Assembly (NCBI GenBank): GCA_963555705.1
Contig: OY743182.1
Coordinates: 54,812,592-54,876,591, forward strand
Length of the DNA stretch: 64,000 bases
Origin: Ligustrum vulgare
Lineage: Eukaryota > Streptophyta > Magnoliopsida > Lamiales > Oleaceae
Direction of reading: 5' to 3'
A program made the translations under genes and the position numbers. Of the stretch, positions 20,097 through 32,438 are shown in pieces (the stretch's first letter is position 1; the number at the start of each line of letters is the position of its first letter). The notes under the pieces are model-generated. The model made no database searches. It worked only from the letters and a program-made list of their open reading frames with translations, and had not been told where the DNA came from.

Positions 20097-22417
20097 CTGC
20101 AACAGAGAAAAACAAACCATAAGAGAATTCATTTCGCTTCTCAAACTCAACTTCAACAATAAGCCAACATTTGATCGCCAATTGCATAGTAAAATGAACT
20201 TTTTAAGGGGTGAGAGAGATGAGAGACAATCAACTGCCATCCTCAGTCATTCAAGCACCAAGCGAGTTTAAATACCTAGACATTGGTTTCGAAATTAAAG
20301 AATCCACACATATTCCATTCGAACACCGAAGGAAGTGTTAATAACGAAACAGCCCCGACTCAAAAACATACATGAACAATTTAACCATTGATGATAACCA
20401 AATACACCCAGCAATTCTCTTTAAGGAGGAAAATGAAAACGTACTCAGGGTTTTAATCCCAAAGAATCCGACAATCCATTGATCTGGGAACTTGGTAGAC
20501 CTACTGTTTTGTCATCATTGGTTGATCTATATAATCTTAATTCAAGTACTTCAACTTCTAATGATTCAGTTAATAAGAGCTCCAAATCAGTGGTGGATCC
20601 ACATGGGTATTTCACCTATTACACTTGAGGGGTGGCAAATTTTAAAGGCAGGGAGAATATCATAAACAAATGCATCAAAATCACTGTTGCTAACCACAAG
20701 AAACAACAATTTTGGCTTTGCAATTTCGACATATAAACCGATTTTACACTAATAGAATCTGATGCTACCTTCCAAATTTGGTGATGAAGATGCTTAGTAG
20801 AAAACACTGCAACACAAGATAAATTAGTGCCAAAGTGAGATCATATTTGAACGAATTGATTCCACCAAGAATAAATTTAATAAGTTGAGAATCAAATTAT
20901 AGGAAAATCCAATTTCTTAATTGCATTTATCCTAATCTGACAATAACACCACAAAAAGCTCAATATTAGACAAGGTTTGATAAAGAGTACCTTAGTTTTA
21001 GTAGCAATCTGAATAGACGAGCAATGATATGATTAAGCTTCCGTTTGGTAAATTTGTTTATAAACAAATTTTTAAACAACACATTTCCCCAAACCACTTT
21101 TTAACCACAAACATTTGTCAAAACCACTTTTCAACAACACATTTTACCTCGAAAACATCACATTCTTTATTTATATATAAGTAAAAAGATTTACCAAACA
21201 TAGGCCAAGAAAATCGACCAAACTTGTTGAGATAAAATATTAAGCGTGTATTTTTGCGGATAGATGGCAATGTGTTATGAGAAATTGTTTTGTAAGCACA
21301 ATTCTCATAATAACATCACTAGAGAAAGAAATGATACCGTTTATCTAGGAAACGTGTTTCAACATAATATTATACTAAATGACCTTTTCTAATTTTCATA
21401 TAGAAAAACTCGGTCAAACAGCATAATAGTGCCAGATCCAGACAACTCATTCAGAAACACAAAAAGAAATTTATAAGAACTTTTTCCTTCTGCAAAGGGA
21501 TGAAGAGGCAAGAAATAAATATAGTACTATGCTGATATTGGCAAATAATGAATGTAGAAACAGGAAGCAATAGAAGCAATGCAGAGCACAACTAACTCGA
21601 ACATGATTCTTATCACCAATCACTCAGTCATGACCACTGTCAATGTAGAGTATATCATCAGAAAGTGAGAAAGTAAAAAGCTTACTGACTCTTAACATTT
21701 CATATAGGCTCACAATTATTTCACAATTTAAGCTGATTTTTATTACTAAAAAACACATGCATGCTAAAGTAATAATAAAATTCTAAAGATAAGTGCTTAC
21801 ATAATTACAAAATCCAACGGCGTCAAATGTTTGAGACCCTGCACAACAAAAATAGAATAAACTTATGGACTCTATTATTATAACATGAGTTTCAAAAATC
21901 ATCTTCATTTTGTCAACAGATGGGTCATAAAGTTAAAGCTAAAGGGTTAAGTAATTACTTACGTAAAGTGTCAAATTTTGTTTAGCTTCTATCCTATTTG
22001 CAAATTCATTATATAAGTTAAACTCTGGCCAGTTTTATCAATTTAGCAACATAAAATCTTGCTAATACAGTAAAACCAAATTCAAAGCCAACAAGTTTCT
22101 AAACTATTTACCATCATTTCAAAGTCAGCAGTACAATGATAAAACTAAAAACTAGGTGTTGAGATTTAATATACACAGAATACATAGCAGAGGAGAATCT
22201 TTCATACATGAAGGTTAACAAACAGAAAGTAGTAGGAGAGAAAATAATATGGATATGTTCTATAATGTTCTTGACATTTTATGGTCTTAAATGGATGGAA
22301 TACCATAGCAACTACCTAACTGATAAAAAAAATGAGAGATAAATTGCACAGGTCAAATGTCGAGAAAGTAGAGCAATGAAGCACTTATTGAACACAAAAC
22401 TATAAGGGCATACTATT
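20097..22417. other. Intronic or intergenic DNA, TFB5 upstream side
   Basis: No ORF of substance. It probably includes the 5' leader intron and promoter of TFB5. Candidate short minus-strand exons with plausible splice sites are 20769-20806 and 21809-21838 (acceptor TTGTGCAG, donor GTAATT), both too short to identify. A MITE lies at 21041-21204. Confidence 0.4.
21041..21204. mobile_element. MITE with TTTGGTAAA terminal inverted repeats
   Basis: Ends read ccgTTTGGTAAAttt and gatTTACCAAAcatagg. The AT-rich interior contains TTTATAAACAAA and 'accactttt' repeats. Similar but more decayed pieces are at about 19190-19305, 47040-47195 and 48472-48655, each with 'tttggtaa' and 'accactttt'-like segments. 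Length and lack of coding content fit a Tourist- or hAT-like MITE. A target duplication was not resolved. Confidence 0.5.
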
Positions 22418-22514
22418 TCATCTGCTAATTGTATATTCTTGCACTCTAGGTTTTGATGGATCAAATGCATCATTACAGCCAAGATATTTCATGAAACCTT
22501 CGCAGTCATCAGGA
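22418..22514 (-). CDS. Terminal exon of an unidentified gene
   Basis: On the minus strand, an acceptor (TTCTTCGGTAG) is followed by 97 bases encoding PDDCEGFMKYLGCNDAFDP, then SKPRVQEYTISR and a TGA. The composition (Cys, Trp-free, Gly/Asp loops, no stops in the used frame, GC higher than the flanks) looks like real protein rather than intergenic sequence. I do not recognise the family. Possible earlier exons of the same gene are at 24332-24397 and 25558-25613, but the junction phases between those pieces as drawn are not all compatible, so at least one exon is missing or misdrawn. Confidence 0.4.
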
Positions 22515-22943
22515 CTACCGAAGAAAATGAAGAAAAGTGAGTAGAGTGAGTACTAACACGCAAGAGAAAAAATAAGGAAAAATCTATAACTTCACAAGGA
22601 AAAGGTTATAAGAAATTACTAGCATTCATCTTAAATTTTGTTCACTGTCAGTCATGCTGCAATATCTTTTTTCATGATTTCATTAAGTTTTATTTGTCAA
22701 GATTTGTTGAATATTCTTAAAGACTGTCACATTGTACTCAAACTTCAGAGAGCATGGGATTTATGCACGCTTTAATTTGAATTCAGTTGACTCAGGTTGT
22801 AGTTGTAGTAATCTTCTTTCGAGTTATAAAGAATCAGATAGAGCTTGAGTTCCATGTAGGGAACAGACAAGTCCCACAAAATTATACACCTGGATGGTTT
22901 TCCAAGCTTTATTTTTTTCCCCGGGCTCGAATCTACTGAGCTT

Positions 22944-23540
22944 CTAGGGGTAGACAAAATAATCAAACCAAACCAAGCGGTTTGATTCGGTTCTACATAA
23001 AAAAAATGATGGTTTGATTCTTAGAATTAAGAACCATTTGGTTTCGATTCTGATTCTGATTCTAATTCTAATTTCAGAACCAAAACCAAGAACCAAACTC
23101 AACTTTTTATATATATTTTTATACAAATCAGTGGATATTCGTCTTACCAAAAAAATTCAAATATGAAATAAATGTGAAATGGACAAAAATGTTATTTACC
23201 ATACATTTTACATCATTTCTTGTTAGACAAAGATTTTAAATCCTAAATCTAAATTCTAATTTTAATTCATTTCTCTTCTTTCAATTGTAGACACGTATTC
23301 ACACTGCTTTACTTTCACTCCTACAACATAGTCATCGTTGCGCTCCTTAGTCACCATCAACAACGTTGATGTATAGTTTTTAAAATGTATGTATATATTA
23401 CTAAATTATGAATGTGATGATTGATTTTAATTGTATTTGTCATTTGAAAAAAATCAAATGGTTCCATTATTAAAAAAATCATCGGTCCATAGTTCGGTTC
23501 TATTGGAACAAAAACCAAATGGAACCGTGTCCACTCATTG
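22944..23540. mobile_element. MITE-like repeat with AGGGGTAGACA / TGTCCACTC ends
   Basis: The left end aggggtagacaaaataatcaaacc and the right end aaccgtgtccactc are approximate inverted repeats. The arms are rich in 'aaccaaaccaagc' and 'ggttcggttc' strings, which are mutually complementary and occur at both ends. This arrangement is common in plant hAT-type MITEs. An 8-base target duplication was not found. Confidence 0.45.
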
Positions 23541-23665
23541 GTAATGGGCTAATACTATTTTGAGAGGCAGCTTATGCAAGATGTATAATATGAGAGCTGA
23601 AGGAAGAATCTTGACCAATTGTTTCAGACAAGATATGCTATGTAATATATATGTCAAAAAAATCA

Positions 23666-23696
23666 CCCCCCCCCCCCCGGGGGGGGGGGGGGGGGG
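23666..23696. repeat. C13-G18 homopolymer block
   Basis: Thirteen C followed directly by eighteen G, a perfect self-complementary block in an otherwise AT-rich region. Such a block is very hard to sequence and may mark a wrong join or a polished artefact. Confidence 0.95.
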
Positions 23697-24183
23697 AATT
23701 GGCTACAAAGAACACAAATTATAGATCTAATGAAGTTCTCCAATCTAAAATTTACAGCAGCAAGAGATGAGTGACATTTCCAGATTTCCTCTCAGGATTT
23801 CGTTGTAAATTATAAATATACAAATTGTTTCATTTTCCGAATTAAATCTAATCCATGATACACATGATTTTGTACATACATTGAGTTTGGTATGTGGGAA
23901 TGGGAATCCCATATGTGCATTTCATTTCTCATTATCAAAATCCCAATCATGGAGACAATGGCAATTCCAACAAATATGTTTGGGCTTTCAGTAAGACTGT
24001 TGGACAAGTCTTCTACATCATACATAGTTGATTTTTAATGAGTTCCCACATGAAGGTTAGGAAAAGGAAGAAAACCTTGGATTTGAGACTTTGCATTATG
24101 CAAACAACTGATTCCTTTAAAAACTGCGTTACCACATAGATAGTCTCAAAATTATGCTCAAATATGAAAACTATGAAAACAAA

Positions 24184-24316
24184 AGGACTAATAGGATGTC
24201 ATTCTAAAGGTGAGTATTTTCTCAAAACTATGCTAAAAACACGGAAACTATAAAAATGGAAGGATTACAAGGATGTCATTCCAAGGACTAAAAGGATGTC
24301 ATTCTAAAGGTGAGTA
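24184..24316. repeat. 31-bp direct repeats
   Basis: The string 'aggatgtcattctaaaggtgagta' occurs at about 24193 and 24293, with a third partial copy (ggatgtcattccaagg) at 24272. Also visible is a repeated 'aaaactatg.aaaa' motif. No function is evident. Confidence 0.7.
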
Positions 24317-24331
24317 CAAGATGTTCCATAC

Positions 24332-24397
24332 ATTTTATAATATGAGGGAAGGGAGATATTTTCCTTGCTTCAACTGCCAGCTCCCTTCGCCTCTTTT
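24332..24397 (-). CDS. Candidate exon of an unidentified gene
   Basis: Minus strand: acceptor TTTGCTTCCAG, then 66 bases read in one frame as KRRRELAVEARKISPFPHII, then GTATGG as donor. The basic-then-amphipathic composition and splice signals support an exon; no family is recognised. In the phase set by the exon at 25558-25613 this exon would hit a stop, so the two are not directly joined. Confidence 0.3.
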
Positions 24398-25307
24398 CTG
24401 GAAGCAAAAACAATAAAAACACAGTGCATTCGTTTATGTGAATGATAAAGGAGCTTTCTGTACTTGCAAAAGCGTGGAGATACTATTTAGACCGTTGATA
24501 CAACAGGAGACTAGCAAAAACGTCAAATTTATTCAACTCATGAATATCATATTTTAAAAAGTCACTATATTAGCATATATGTAATGAAGTGAAAGGAAAT
24601 TTAGACATTACCACAAAGCACCTTATTAGGAAACAAATGAAGCATATGATTCCAATCAGTTCAGCATATTAGAATGAGGATTGAGAGAAGTGCGGGACAG
24701 TATATCCATAAATGGTAGTACCATTTTTAAAAGTAGATGACTACAGTCCAACTGATAATGTTCATATATCCGAAAATGTTCTTCACATAGCTAATCATGA
24801 GAATTGAAAGCACAACAATCAATTTCCATGAAGTTCCTATTTTTTAATGCATCATCTAGCCAATAGATAGTATCTACGTTAATCACCAGATTTGGAAAGA
24901 GTCCTATAGTGAAGAAGCTCCATTTGCATTTTAATTGAATTGAAGAATGCCCCATTCATGTTTTGCTATATTTTGTTACAGGCATGAAATTTTTTTCCTG
25001 TTAGTTATTCATGGAAAATGAGCTTCTACCATCAATTACAAAGGGAAAAGTATGAAAAGATCCTCAAATTATCATCTCTTATGCTCAATGGAGTAAAAAT
25101 TAATTAGTAAATAATTACAATGAGATCCAACAATTTTATGAAAGGTGAAAGAATAGAGGAGAAATACCAAAAACTTTATTTTAGAGGGTAAAGATAAATT
25201 AAACTATGAACATTTAGCAAATTCTTAATTTTCCACAAAAGTAAGAGCAAAGCAATAATTTTAGCAATTGAAAAAAATTTAAATAAGGCCTTGGTAGTTA
25301 GAGTTTA

Positions 25308-25528
25308 GGGTCCATTTGGATCTTGATTTCAGAGGTAAAGTCAGTCAGGAATACCTCTTCCACCAAGGGGAAACACATTTAAATACATAACTCAGGGTGT
25401 CATTTGTCCATTTATACATCTATATTCAAAAAAGATTTGAAATTGTTCACTATTGTGAAAAAAGATTTCACAGATTTTGCTTTCCCTTTTCAATTTCTAG
25501 AAATGAAATCCAAGATTCAAATAGAACT
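25308..25528. mobile_element. MITE with ~22-bp terminal inverted repeats
   Basis: The left end ggtccatttggatcttgatttc and the right end gaaatccaagattcaaatagaac are reverse complements with about four mismatches. 220 bases, non-coding, directly beside the exon-like piece at 25558. Confidence 0.6.
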
Positions 25529-25557
25529 TCGATATTTTGTCAGTTCAATAACCATAC

Positions 25558-25613
25558 CGTAATTCTAAAACTTTCTGAAGTACTCCAGCTGCAGCAGCAT
25601 AATCGCCCGCCTC
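25558..25613 (-). CDS. Candidate exon of an unidentified gene (TPR-like helix pair)
   Basis: Minus strand: acceptor AATTTTACAG, 56 bases encoding EAGDYAAAAGVLQKVLELR, then donor GTATGG. The A-G-D-Y-x-A-A pattern followed by a V-L-x-x-V-L-E helix resembles one tetratricopeptide-type repeat or another helical-hairpin protein. It needs exons upstream (higher coordinates), where only MITE and virus-like sequence is found for 20 kb. The gene is either truncated or has a very long intron. Confidence 0.4.
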
Positions 25614-25639
25614 CTGTAAAATTAAATTGAAAGAAATAA

Positions 25640-26114
25640 CAGCTTATTTAGGGAGGCAATTAGGGCATATAAAGAACCAAAAATTAAAAGGGTTTTTCGT
25701 TAGAGGAATTATAATGACACCACAGTATCGGTTAATTATACCACATTTTATTTTTAATGAATATTTCTAACTTTTTTTATTTTTACACTTATATACTCCC
25801 AAATTTTTATATAAATTTTTTTTTTTGTATCTCTCGTATTTTAAAATAATCAAAGTAAATAACTAATACAAAAATAAAAAATAAATATTTCCCTCTTTTC
25901 AATGTACATTAGTAGAGTATTTGGATATAAATTATAATTAAAAATAAAATATGTTAATTAATTAAAAGTTAAGAATAATAATACTCTGGAAAAAATTTGA
26001 GAGTAAAAGTTAACAAATATTAAAAACATTTCATGTAATTAAAATGTGGTGTAGATATAAAAAATTGTGGTGTGAATATAACTATTATTTTAGTTAAAAT
26101 CAGTTGGTCAAGCT
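25640..26114. other. AT-rich stretch, probable MITE
   Basis: Starts with 'aattataatgacaccacagtatcgg' and ends with 'tgtggtgtgaatataactattatt', roughly complementary around 'caccaca' and 'tgtggtg'. Interior almost pure A/T. No coding sequence. Confidence 0.4.
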
Positions 26115-27567
26115 AAAATAGACCTCTTTATTGAAATGTCAAAATTATCCTTAATGAATAAATTGCAAGATCTTTGTATTTTGATAATTTTTCAATGGCT
26201 TTGGGATGATCTTGCTTAGTTATATATCTTAATACTATTCCTTCTTAAATTTCTTCTTCTATATCCTTATGTTCGTGTGATATATTATAAACTATATTTA
26301 TATTTTTAGCAGTTTCAACAGAGTTAAATCTTATATTATTTATGTAAGCGTAATCAATTTCTTAATATATTTCTTCTAATTTGGACTGAGCAACAGAATA
26401 TATATCTTGATATTTTCAGTAATAGTTAATAAAAATGAAATATCTTTATCATTCAAATACAGTTTATCACAATCACTAGAAGTGGATGCTTGTGAAGTGT
26501 TCATAAATTCAAACGATCAAGTTGTTCAGGATTATTTGGATCAAGAGTTCTCAAGACTAATCTTGAGAATCTTATCTTAGTATTTTCTTGTGACCAAATC
26601 AAATAGTGTTGTTGCTCGTACTGATAGTATCTGATAGTATTTCTTATTTTTTCCCACTATTCTTGATTATTTTCTTGTTTTAATTCTTCGAGGAGTATTT
26701 CTCTCTTTGGATCTTAGATTACTAGTATTATCTTGAACTATTTTAAGTCTATCAGTATTTTCTCTTTCATCATTATTCATAATCAGTAATTAGAGCACAT
26801 TAAACCATAAAAATGTAAAAGCATGTAAACGAGAGTAAGTAAACTTACAGTAATCAAATAGAAATAAACAGGCTTTTCCTTCAGTGTTGTTTTATAGTTG
26901 TCTTGTATGTACTCAATCGATTTTTTAAATCAGAAGAACATTTAGATGTTTTAATAAATCGGGTCCACAACTGCTTCCGCAAAAAGTTTTTTAATCAAGG
27001 TTGCAATTCTCACTCTAAAGAACTAGTCGTGTTTCTACAGATGATATCTCATAGTATTCAAAGTCTCTATTTTCACCCCTATCTCAACTCCTTTCAGAAA
27101 GACCTTACTTAGAACTTTTCCAAAACTACGTGTTTTAAAAATAAGTTTTAAAACTGAAACAAAGATCAAATATTATCTCAAAACGCCACAACACATCAAA
27201 AGGTTAATGGGATCTCTGCTGAACAACAAATTCTTCAAAGAAGAAAACTCATTTTGAAAAATATCAATACTATCGGGGGTCATGAGAAACTTAACGAAAA
27301 CCTTTTTAAGAAGGCTTTGATAAAACTTAAATATCACATTCATAAATTGATATTGTACATACTGCAAACTATATACAGACATATTTGGTACCCACCTTAT
27401 GAAATTTAGAACTCCATAAGTGATTACCTAATTACAAGCTTTGATATCTTCAGACTATCTACCAATATTTTTATTGAATACAATTGGTGTAGACAAGTTT
27501 TGAATAAAAGAGTACAAGTGCTTGACTCAGATATTTCGGGGCGTCTTCTTCATTGAACCTCTTCTCC

Positions 27568-27574
27568 ATTTATA
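27568..27574 (-). promoter_or_regulatory. TATA box of viral 35S-like promoter
   Basis: CCTCTATAAATGGAG on the minus strand, followed about 20 bases on by a purine-rich GAAGAAG leader start. Upstream (27750-27900) two related segments containing 'ctttattaaag' and 'aaaggtca/agggtcac' form a loose direct repeat that could be an enhancer. Confidence 0.5.
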
Positions 27575-27899
27575 GAGGTCTTGAGTTATTCTCCTACATT
27601 CCTTTTTCTGACCAGAAAGGAACCTTATCCCTTTTGCAATAATTCATTGTTGAGTAGCCACAAACTACTTTTTGGTGCTTTATTTCCTTTGTTGGCTAGC
27701 TTCAACCACTTTTGACAACTTATCTTCTTGACATCTGACCATAGCTTTTCTGTAATAAAGAAACTTTATTAAAGTAGTGAGTGAAAGGTCATTGTCATGG
27801 CAGCTACCTTTCATTATCTTCTTATTGTTTAGTGATCACAGTTTTTCTTTAATAAATGACTTTATTAAAGAAATGATAAAGGGTCACTATTTGGCTGCA

Positions 27900-28900
27900 T
27901 TATTTTTCCATCCTTGAGTCAAAGAACTCTAATGGGAATTCTGTACTATAAAGTGATACATGGCTCATATCTTCAACGAGACAGTATTCATATCTATGCT
28001 TTGGATGGTCCAACATTATTTTACATAGCTCTTTGCGCATAGTTTCACTTCTCCTTATTTTATTGATGAAAATCTTCTCAAGTATGTGATCCAATTCACA
28101 AATATCTACTTCCTTAGATGACAATCTTGCATTGAAATAGATTACGTGATTATTTGAAGGATATAACCAGATTTTTTATTATTAGAAATATCTTGACTTA
28201 AATTATCAAATATTTCTTTATATCCTTTAACTGTTCTGTAAGAAATCATATTAACAATATTTTCATATTCATTCTTAACAACTTTTTGGCTAGTTGGTAA
28301 AAGGTGTTGGTTTGTGATCCCTATCTTAATACAATGGAATGATGGAATTATTATTCCTTCATATTTATCTCATTCCAGTGCCAAAAAAAATCGGATATAT
28401 ATGTTTGTACTTTTGATAACTTCAGTAAATCTTCGGACTTCCTTTTTAACATCTATAGGAAGTTGTGAAATTTCCCGTAGATCTTTGCTTGGATATATGT
28501 AGAGTATATTCTCTAGTTCAAAGCAATTTTGAACCAAATTAGCTGGCACTCCTGGATAAAAATTTATCTTATTGTATTTTCCATAGTATAGGGTCTTCAT
28601 CCATTTCCCTACTTCGAGATACAATCTGACAGTACATTGAAAATAACAATAAAGAAAACAACTTTCTCATAGTTATTTTTGTTTGGCAATTTTTCTTCGT
28701 AGCAAATCTTTACCACGTCATTTGGATTTATTTGCTTAATACATGTTTTGGAATCAATTTCATTCTTCTATGAAGAGATTTCCATAACCTCCTTGGTATC
28801 TTGAATATGCTCCTTAAATGAAGGCTTTGTGTCATTCTTCATATTTTTCAATACAAACATTAGGATTCATTTTCCTTTTGAGGGGTTCCTAATAGTATTG
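27900..28900 (-). pseudogene. Possible viral transactivator (inclusion-body) region
   Basis: The position is downstream of RNase H and upstream of the TATA box, where caulimovirids place the translation transactivator. Open pieces are at 28370-28624 (KWMKTLYYGKYNKI, then a PGVPANLVQ block) and 27900-28124. I assign this on position and on the general look of the first piece, not on a firm domain match. Confidence 0.4.
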
Positions 28901-29189
28901 TGTCTTTCTCTTTATCATCGAGAAGAGCGCTAGTATTCACAAGACTCAGTGAAGGGTTACTAGACTTTGTACAAGTATTTTCTGCCGAAGGGGCTATCTT
29001 GGTATTGCCTCGAAGGCTTTCTTGAATATTTTGAATTTGCATCTCCAAATAAGAGACTTTAAGTTCAAGTATCTAGACTTTTGTCTTTAATTCTTCCAAC
29101 TCCACCTCTGCTAAGATAATCAGAAAGAAAGTTAGACTATCCTTTAATATATTCAATATCAAACTTGAATTATGAAAACCATATCTGGA

Positions 29190-30500
29190 TTCTGATAATG
29201 TATCTATTGGCAATAGATGGATCAACATTATTTTTAAAAAATGCTTTAACTTGTGTATTATTAGTTCTAATCAAGAATTTTTTTGGTCGCAGGTAATCTT
29301 GATATTTTTGTACTCCTCGCTTCACAGCAATGAGTTCTTTCCTATTTATTTCATAATTTGTATCAACTTCTTTGAACGTTCCTGGTGTATATCCTGCAAG
29401 TATTTCAATGCACGAACAATTCTTTTCACATTTATATTCTTTATGATTCTTCTTTACCTTAAGTACTACTCCCCTATAGTTATCTGAAGCATCAATTTCA
29501 AGGATAAAGAAATTTTTTTCTTGTGGAATAACAAGCTTTGGTAGATTTTTTTAATTCCTCTTTTACCTTCCTGGTGTTTTTGCGATCACGTTCATCCCAA
29601 GACCGCATTATATTTTTTCTTAATTTTGGAAAAAAGTAATTTTTTAACTTGGCACAATTTTCAATAAATCCTTTAGCATAATTTAATATACCGAGAAAAT
29701 TTTGTATATATTTTCTATCTTTGATTTCTTCAAGAAAATCTTGAATTTTTCACCAATATGAGATTGCAGTTGCAATTCTCCTTATTTTATAAACAATCTA
29801 AGAAATTATATCTCTGTTTTTGCTATCTCAACTTTCTTTTGAGAAAGTGTAATACCATGTTTTTCATGATATAACAAAACTTTTCAAGATATTTGTTCAT
29901 AACTTTTGAATGAATAAGTAAATCATCTACGTAGACAATACAGAAATGAGTAATAGGATTTATTACCTCATCCATTCTTCTTTGGAATATCTGTGGTGCA
30001 TTTTTCAATCCAAATGACATTACATTCCATTCAAATTGACCTAAAGGATTAGGAGTGCTAAATGCAGTTAAATGTTTGCTATCTTCTGTGAGCATAATTT
30101 GCCAAAATCCCGATTTACAATCGAACTTTGAAAATATCTACTTATTTTGTACTTGTTTAATAAGGATGCCCTTATTTGGTAAGTAATATCCATCAAATTT
30201 TGTAACTTCGTTTAGTCTCTTCTAGTTAATCACCGTTCTGGCTGTTCCTCTTTTTATTTCACTATGTTTCCTAATCATAAATGCTAGACTACTATGTGAA
30301 CTTTTACTAGGCCTAATTAGTTTGGCTTCTAATAATTCTTTTATTTGGATTTTAAATTCCTCTAGATCTTCAACACTATATTTCATCGGTTTAACTCTTA
30401 TTACAGTATCTGGATTTATAAGCTCTATCTTGGCTTTAACATTTTCTGTATCCCATTTTTCTAATGGGTTTTCAGAATAAGTTTCGAAAATTTCTTTTCT
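29190..30500 (-). pseudogene. Viral reverse transcriptase and RNase H
   Basis: Reverse transcriptase is recognisable from FGLKNAPQIFQRRMD and from the catalytic YVDD at 29922-29933. RNase H is recognisable from an INRKELIAV motif at about 29330-29350 and a DYLSR motif near 29110-29120. Stops and frameshifts separate the pieces. The longest open part is 29823-30095. In an active virus this enzyme copies the pregenomic RNA into DNA; this copy cannot. Confidence 0.75.
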
Positions 30501-30819
30501 ATGTTTTTCTAACTTTATCTTCTATTGTCATTCTTAGGTGTAAATATTTTGTGTGTACAAGGTGTTGTGTACATATATTTATCAATAAATTGAGTAAAAT
30601 GTGCATATTTTAATAGGAAATTTTGTCCTAATAAAATATCACATCCAATTGTAGTTGACATATATATTATCAACAAATACTTCTCTAAGAGATATTAGAA
30701 AAGGTATTTATGTAGCGTATTTGCTATATATTATCTTGTTTCCTCCTGCTATTGTAGCAGTTACTATTTTCTTTGAGTCATATTTTCAATATTCAGATGG
30801 TAGTATATTTGGAAAGTAA

Positions 30820-31300
30820 AGGCTTATAATACTTCCTGTATCTAAATAAGCATGAAATTTTATTCTACAATAATTTTGTAAATTGAGTATAACTTCAATA
30901 TATGGACTCATGGAATTGATATTTATTATCCTCTTCATGGTAACAATGATATCATATTTTCATCTATCTTTGGTATAATAACTGAATTTCCTTCAAGTGT
31001 TATTTTTATATATTCCTCACATATCTTGTATGGGCTTACTTTTCAAAAAAAGCTCATTCCTAGTAATATAAGTGTTTGGCTAAGTCCATAATTATCATCC
31101 TTATATAAGATTATTTCTGTTTTATATTCACCTTGATTTTCTCCTATAAAAGAGGGAAACTCGGATATTTTTTATTTCAAGGTTATGATCTAAGTAATCT
31201 TTAAATACATATTTTTGTAGTAACTCATAATCTTGCAGGTGGCTAAAAAATTTAGCATCTGTATGGTTTTTATTTGCTCCTGTATCTATAAGGATAAGAA
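30820..31300 (-). pseudogene. Viral aspartic protease region, two D-T-G motifs
   Basis: Two separate D-T-G triads are visible on the minus strand: IDTGA at 31275-31286 and LDTGS at about 30835-30846, roughly 440 bases apart. A caulimovirid has one protease, so one of them is either a duplicated domain or a different fold. The reading between them has several stops. Confidence 0.5.
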
Positions 31301-31802
31301 GATCATTCTTGAACTCTTCTTGGTTGATATATCTAGTCCTGATATAATATTGTGAACTTGTTGGTTCATTAATACTTTGGTTTTTAAGTCATTCTTTATT
31401 AACACTTCCTCTAGGTGGGAATCTTGCAATAATATTTTCTTCTTGTAGCCTTACACTACCTTTTCTTATTATCCTTACTCCAGTATTAATTTCTTTAGCT
31501 TGTTTGTGAAAATCAAGTATTATTTGTTCTAGTGTTGTAACTTCGTGTTCCTTATAATTTTTTAGGTGGAATATAATGTGTCAATTCATCAAAATCTTTG
31601 TGTATTATTATGTTATCTGTCATTTTCCTTAAATTGCTATGATGACTAGTACTAAAAGTAAATATTGATTTTATACTTATACTAATAGCCTTACTTTTAT
31701 GTAACATTTTAAAGTTTCCTATTCTATAGTAGAGATTTAAACTTTTGTCTATATTTTCGTTTGTTATTGAGATTGCATAATTTGGTTTTACTGTAAATAT
31801 TA

Positions 31803-32438
31803 TTAATGATGGCAATGGGTCGGGTATGGGTCAGGTTTGCCAAACCCGTACCCTACCCACTAAATATTTACAACCTCCATACCCTACCCATATACCCATT
31901 TAAAAATTGCGGGTCGGAGGCGGGTTTGAATCTATACCCATTTAAAACTCATTACTAATTATTTATTTTTTTATTATTTTTTTAGGCTATAAATAGGTTG
32001 TAGGTGCTCCGAATTAACTTGAATCAGTTAAATATTTGGCTTCACTTGAATTTGAGTTGAAAAAAGTTGTTATATGTTGAAATTATACAAGCGAATTTGA
32101 ACAATTTTTTTAGACGTTAACAAAGTCAATAGTTTAAACATATTAAGGTTTAGACGATAACAATGTCAATAGATATTTGGGTTCTATGATTTATTTATTT
32201 ATTTATTTAAACAATCACTTTTGTTTTAAATTCTATAATTTTTAAAGAAAATTAATGGGTATGCGGGTCGGGTATAAGTATTGTAGTAAAACCCACACCC
32301 GACCCATACCCATGTCGGGTTTTAAAATTTAACTCAATACCCTACCCACGAACCCATTAGTCGGGTAATTCCCGTCCATTTATGTCGGGTCTCCATCGGG
32401 TATCGAGTATCGGGTTCGTAGATATTATTGCCATCCCT
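31803..32438. mobile_element. hAT-type MITE inside the pararetrovirus
   Basis: 636 bases, ends GATGGCAAT... and ...ATTGCCATCCCT, flanked by an exact 8-base duplication AAATATTA (31795-31802, 32439-32446), the hallmark of hAT transposition. The sub-terminal parts are rich in GGGTCGGG and its complement CCCGACCC. It is non-coding and so depended on a hAT transposase from elsewhere. Confidence 0.85.

Noticed and set aside
22890..22943. Candidate 18-codon exon (minus) with AG/GT borders
   Set aside because: Its acceptor is formed by the edge of a MITE, and it lacks any recognisable homology.
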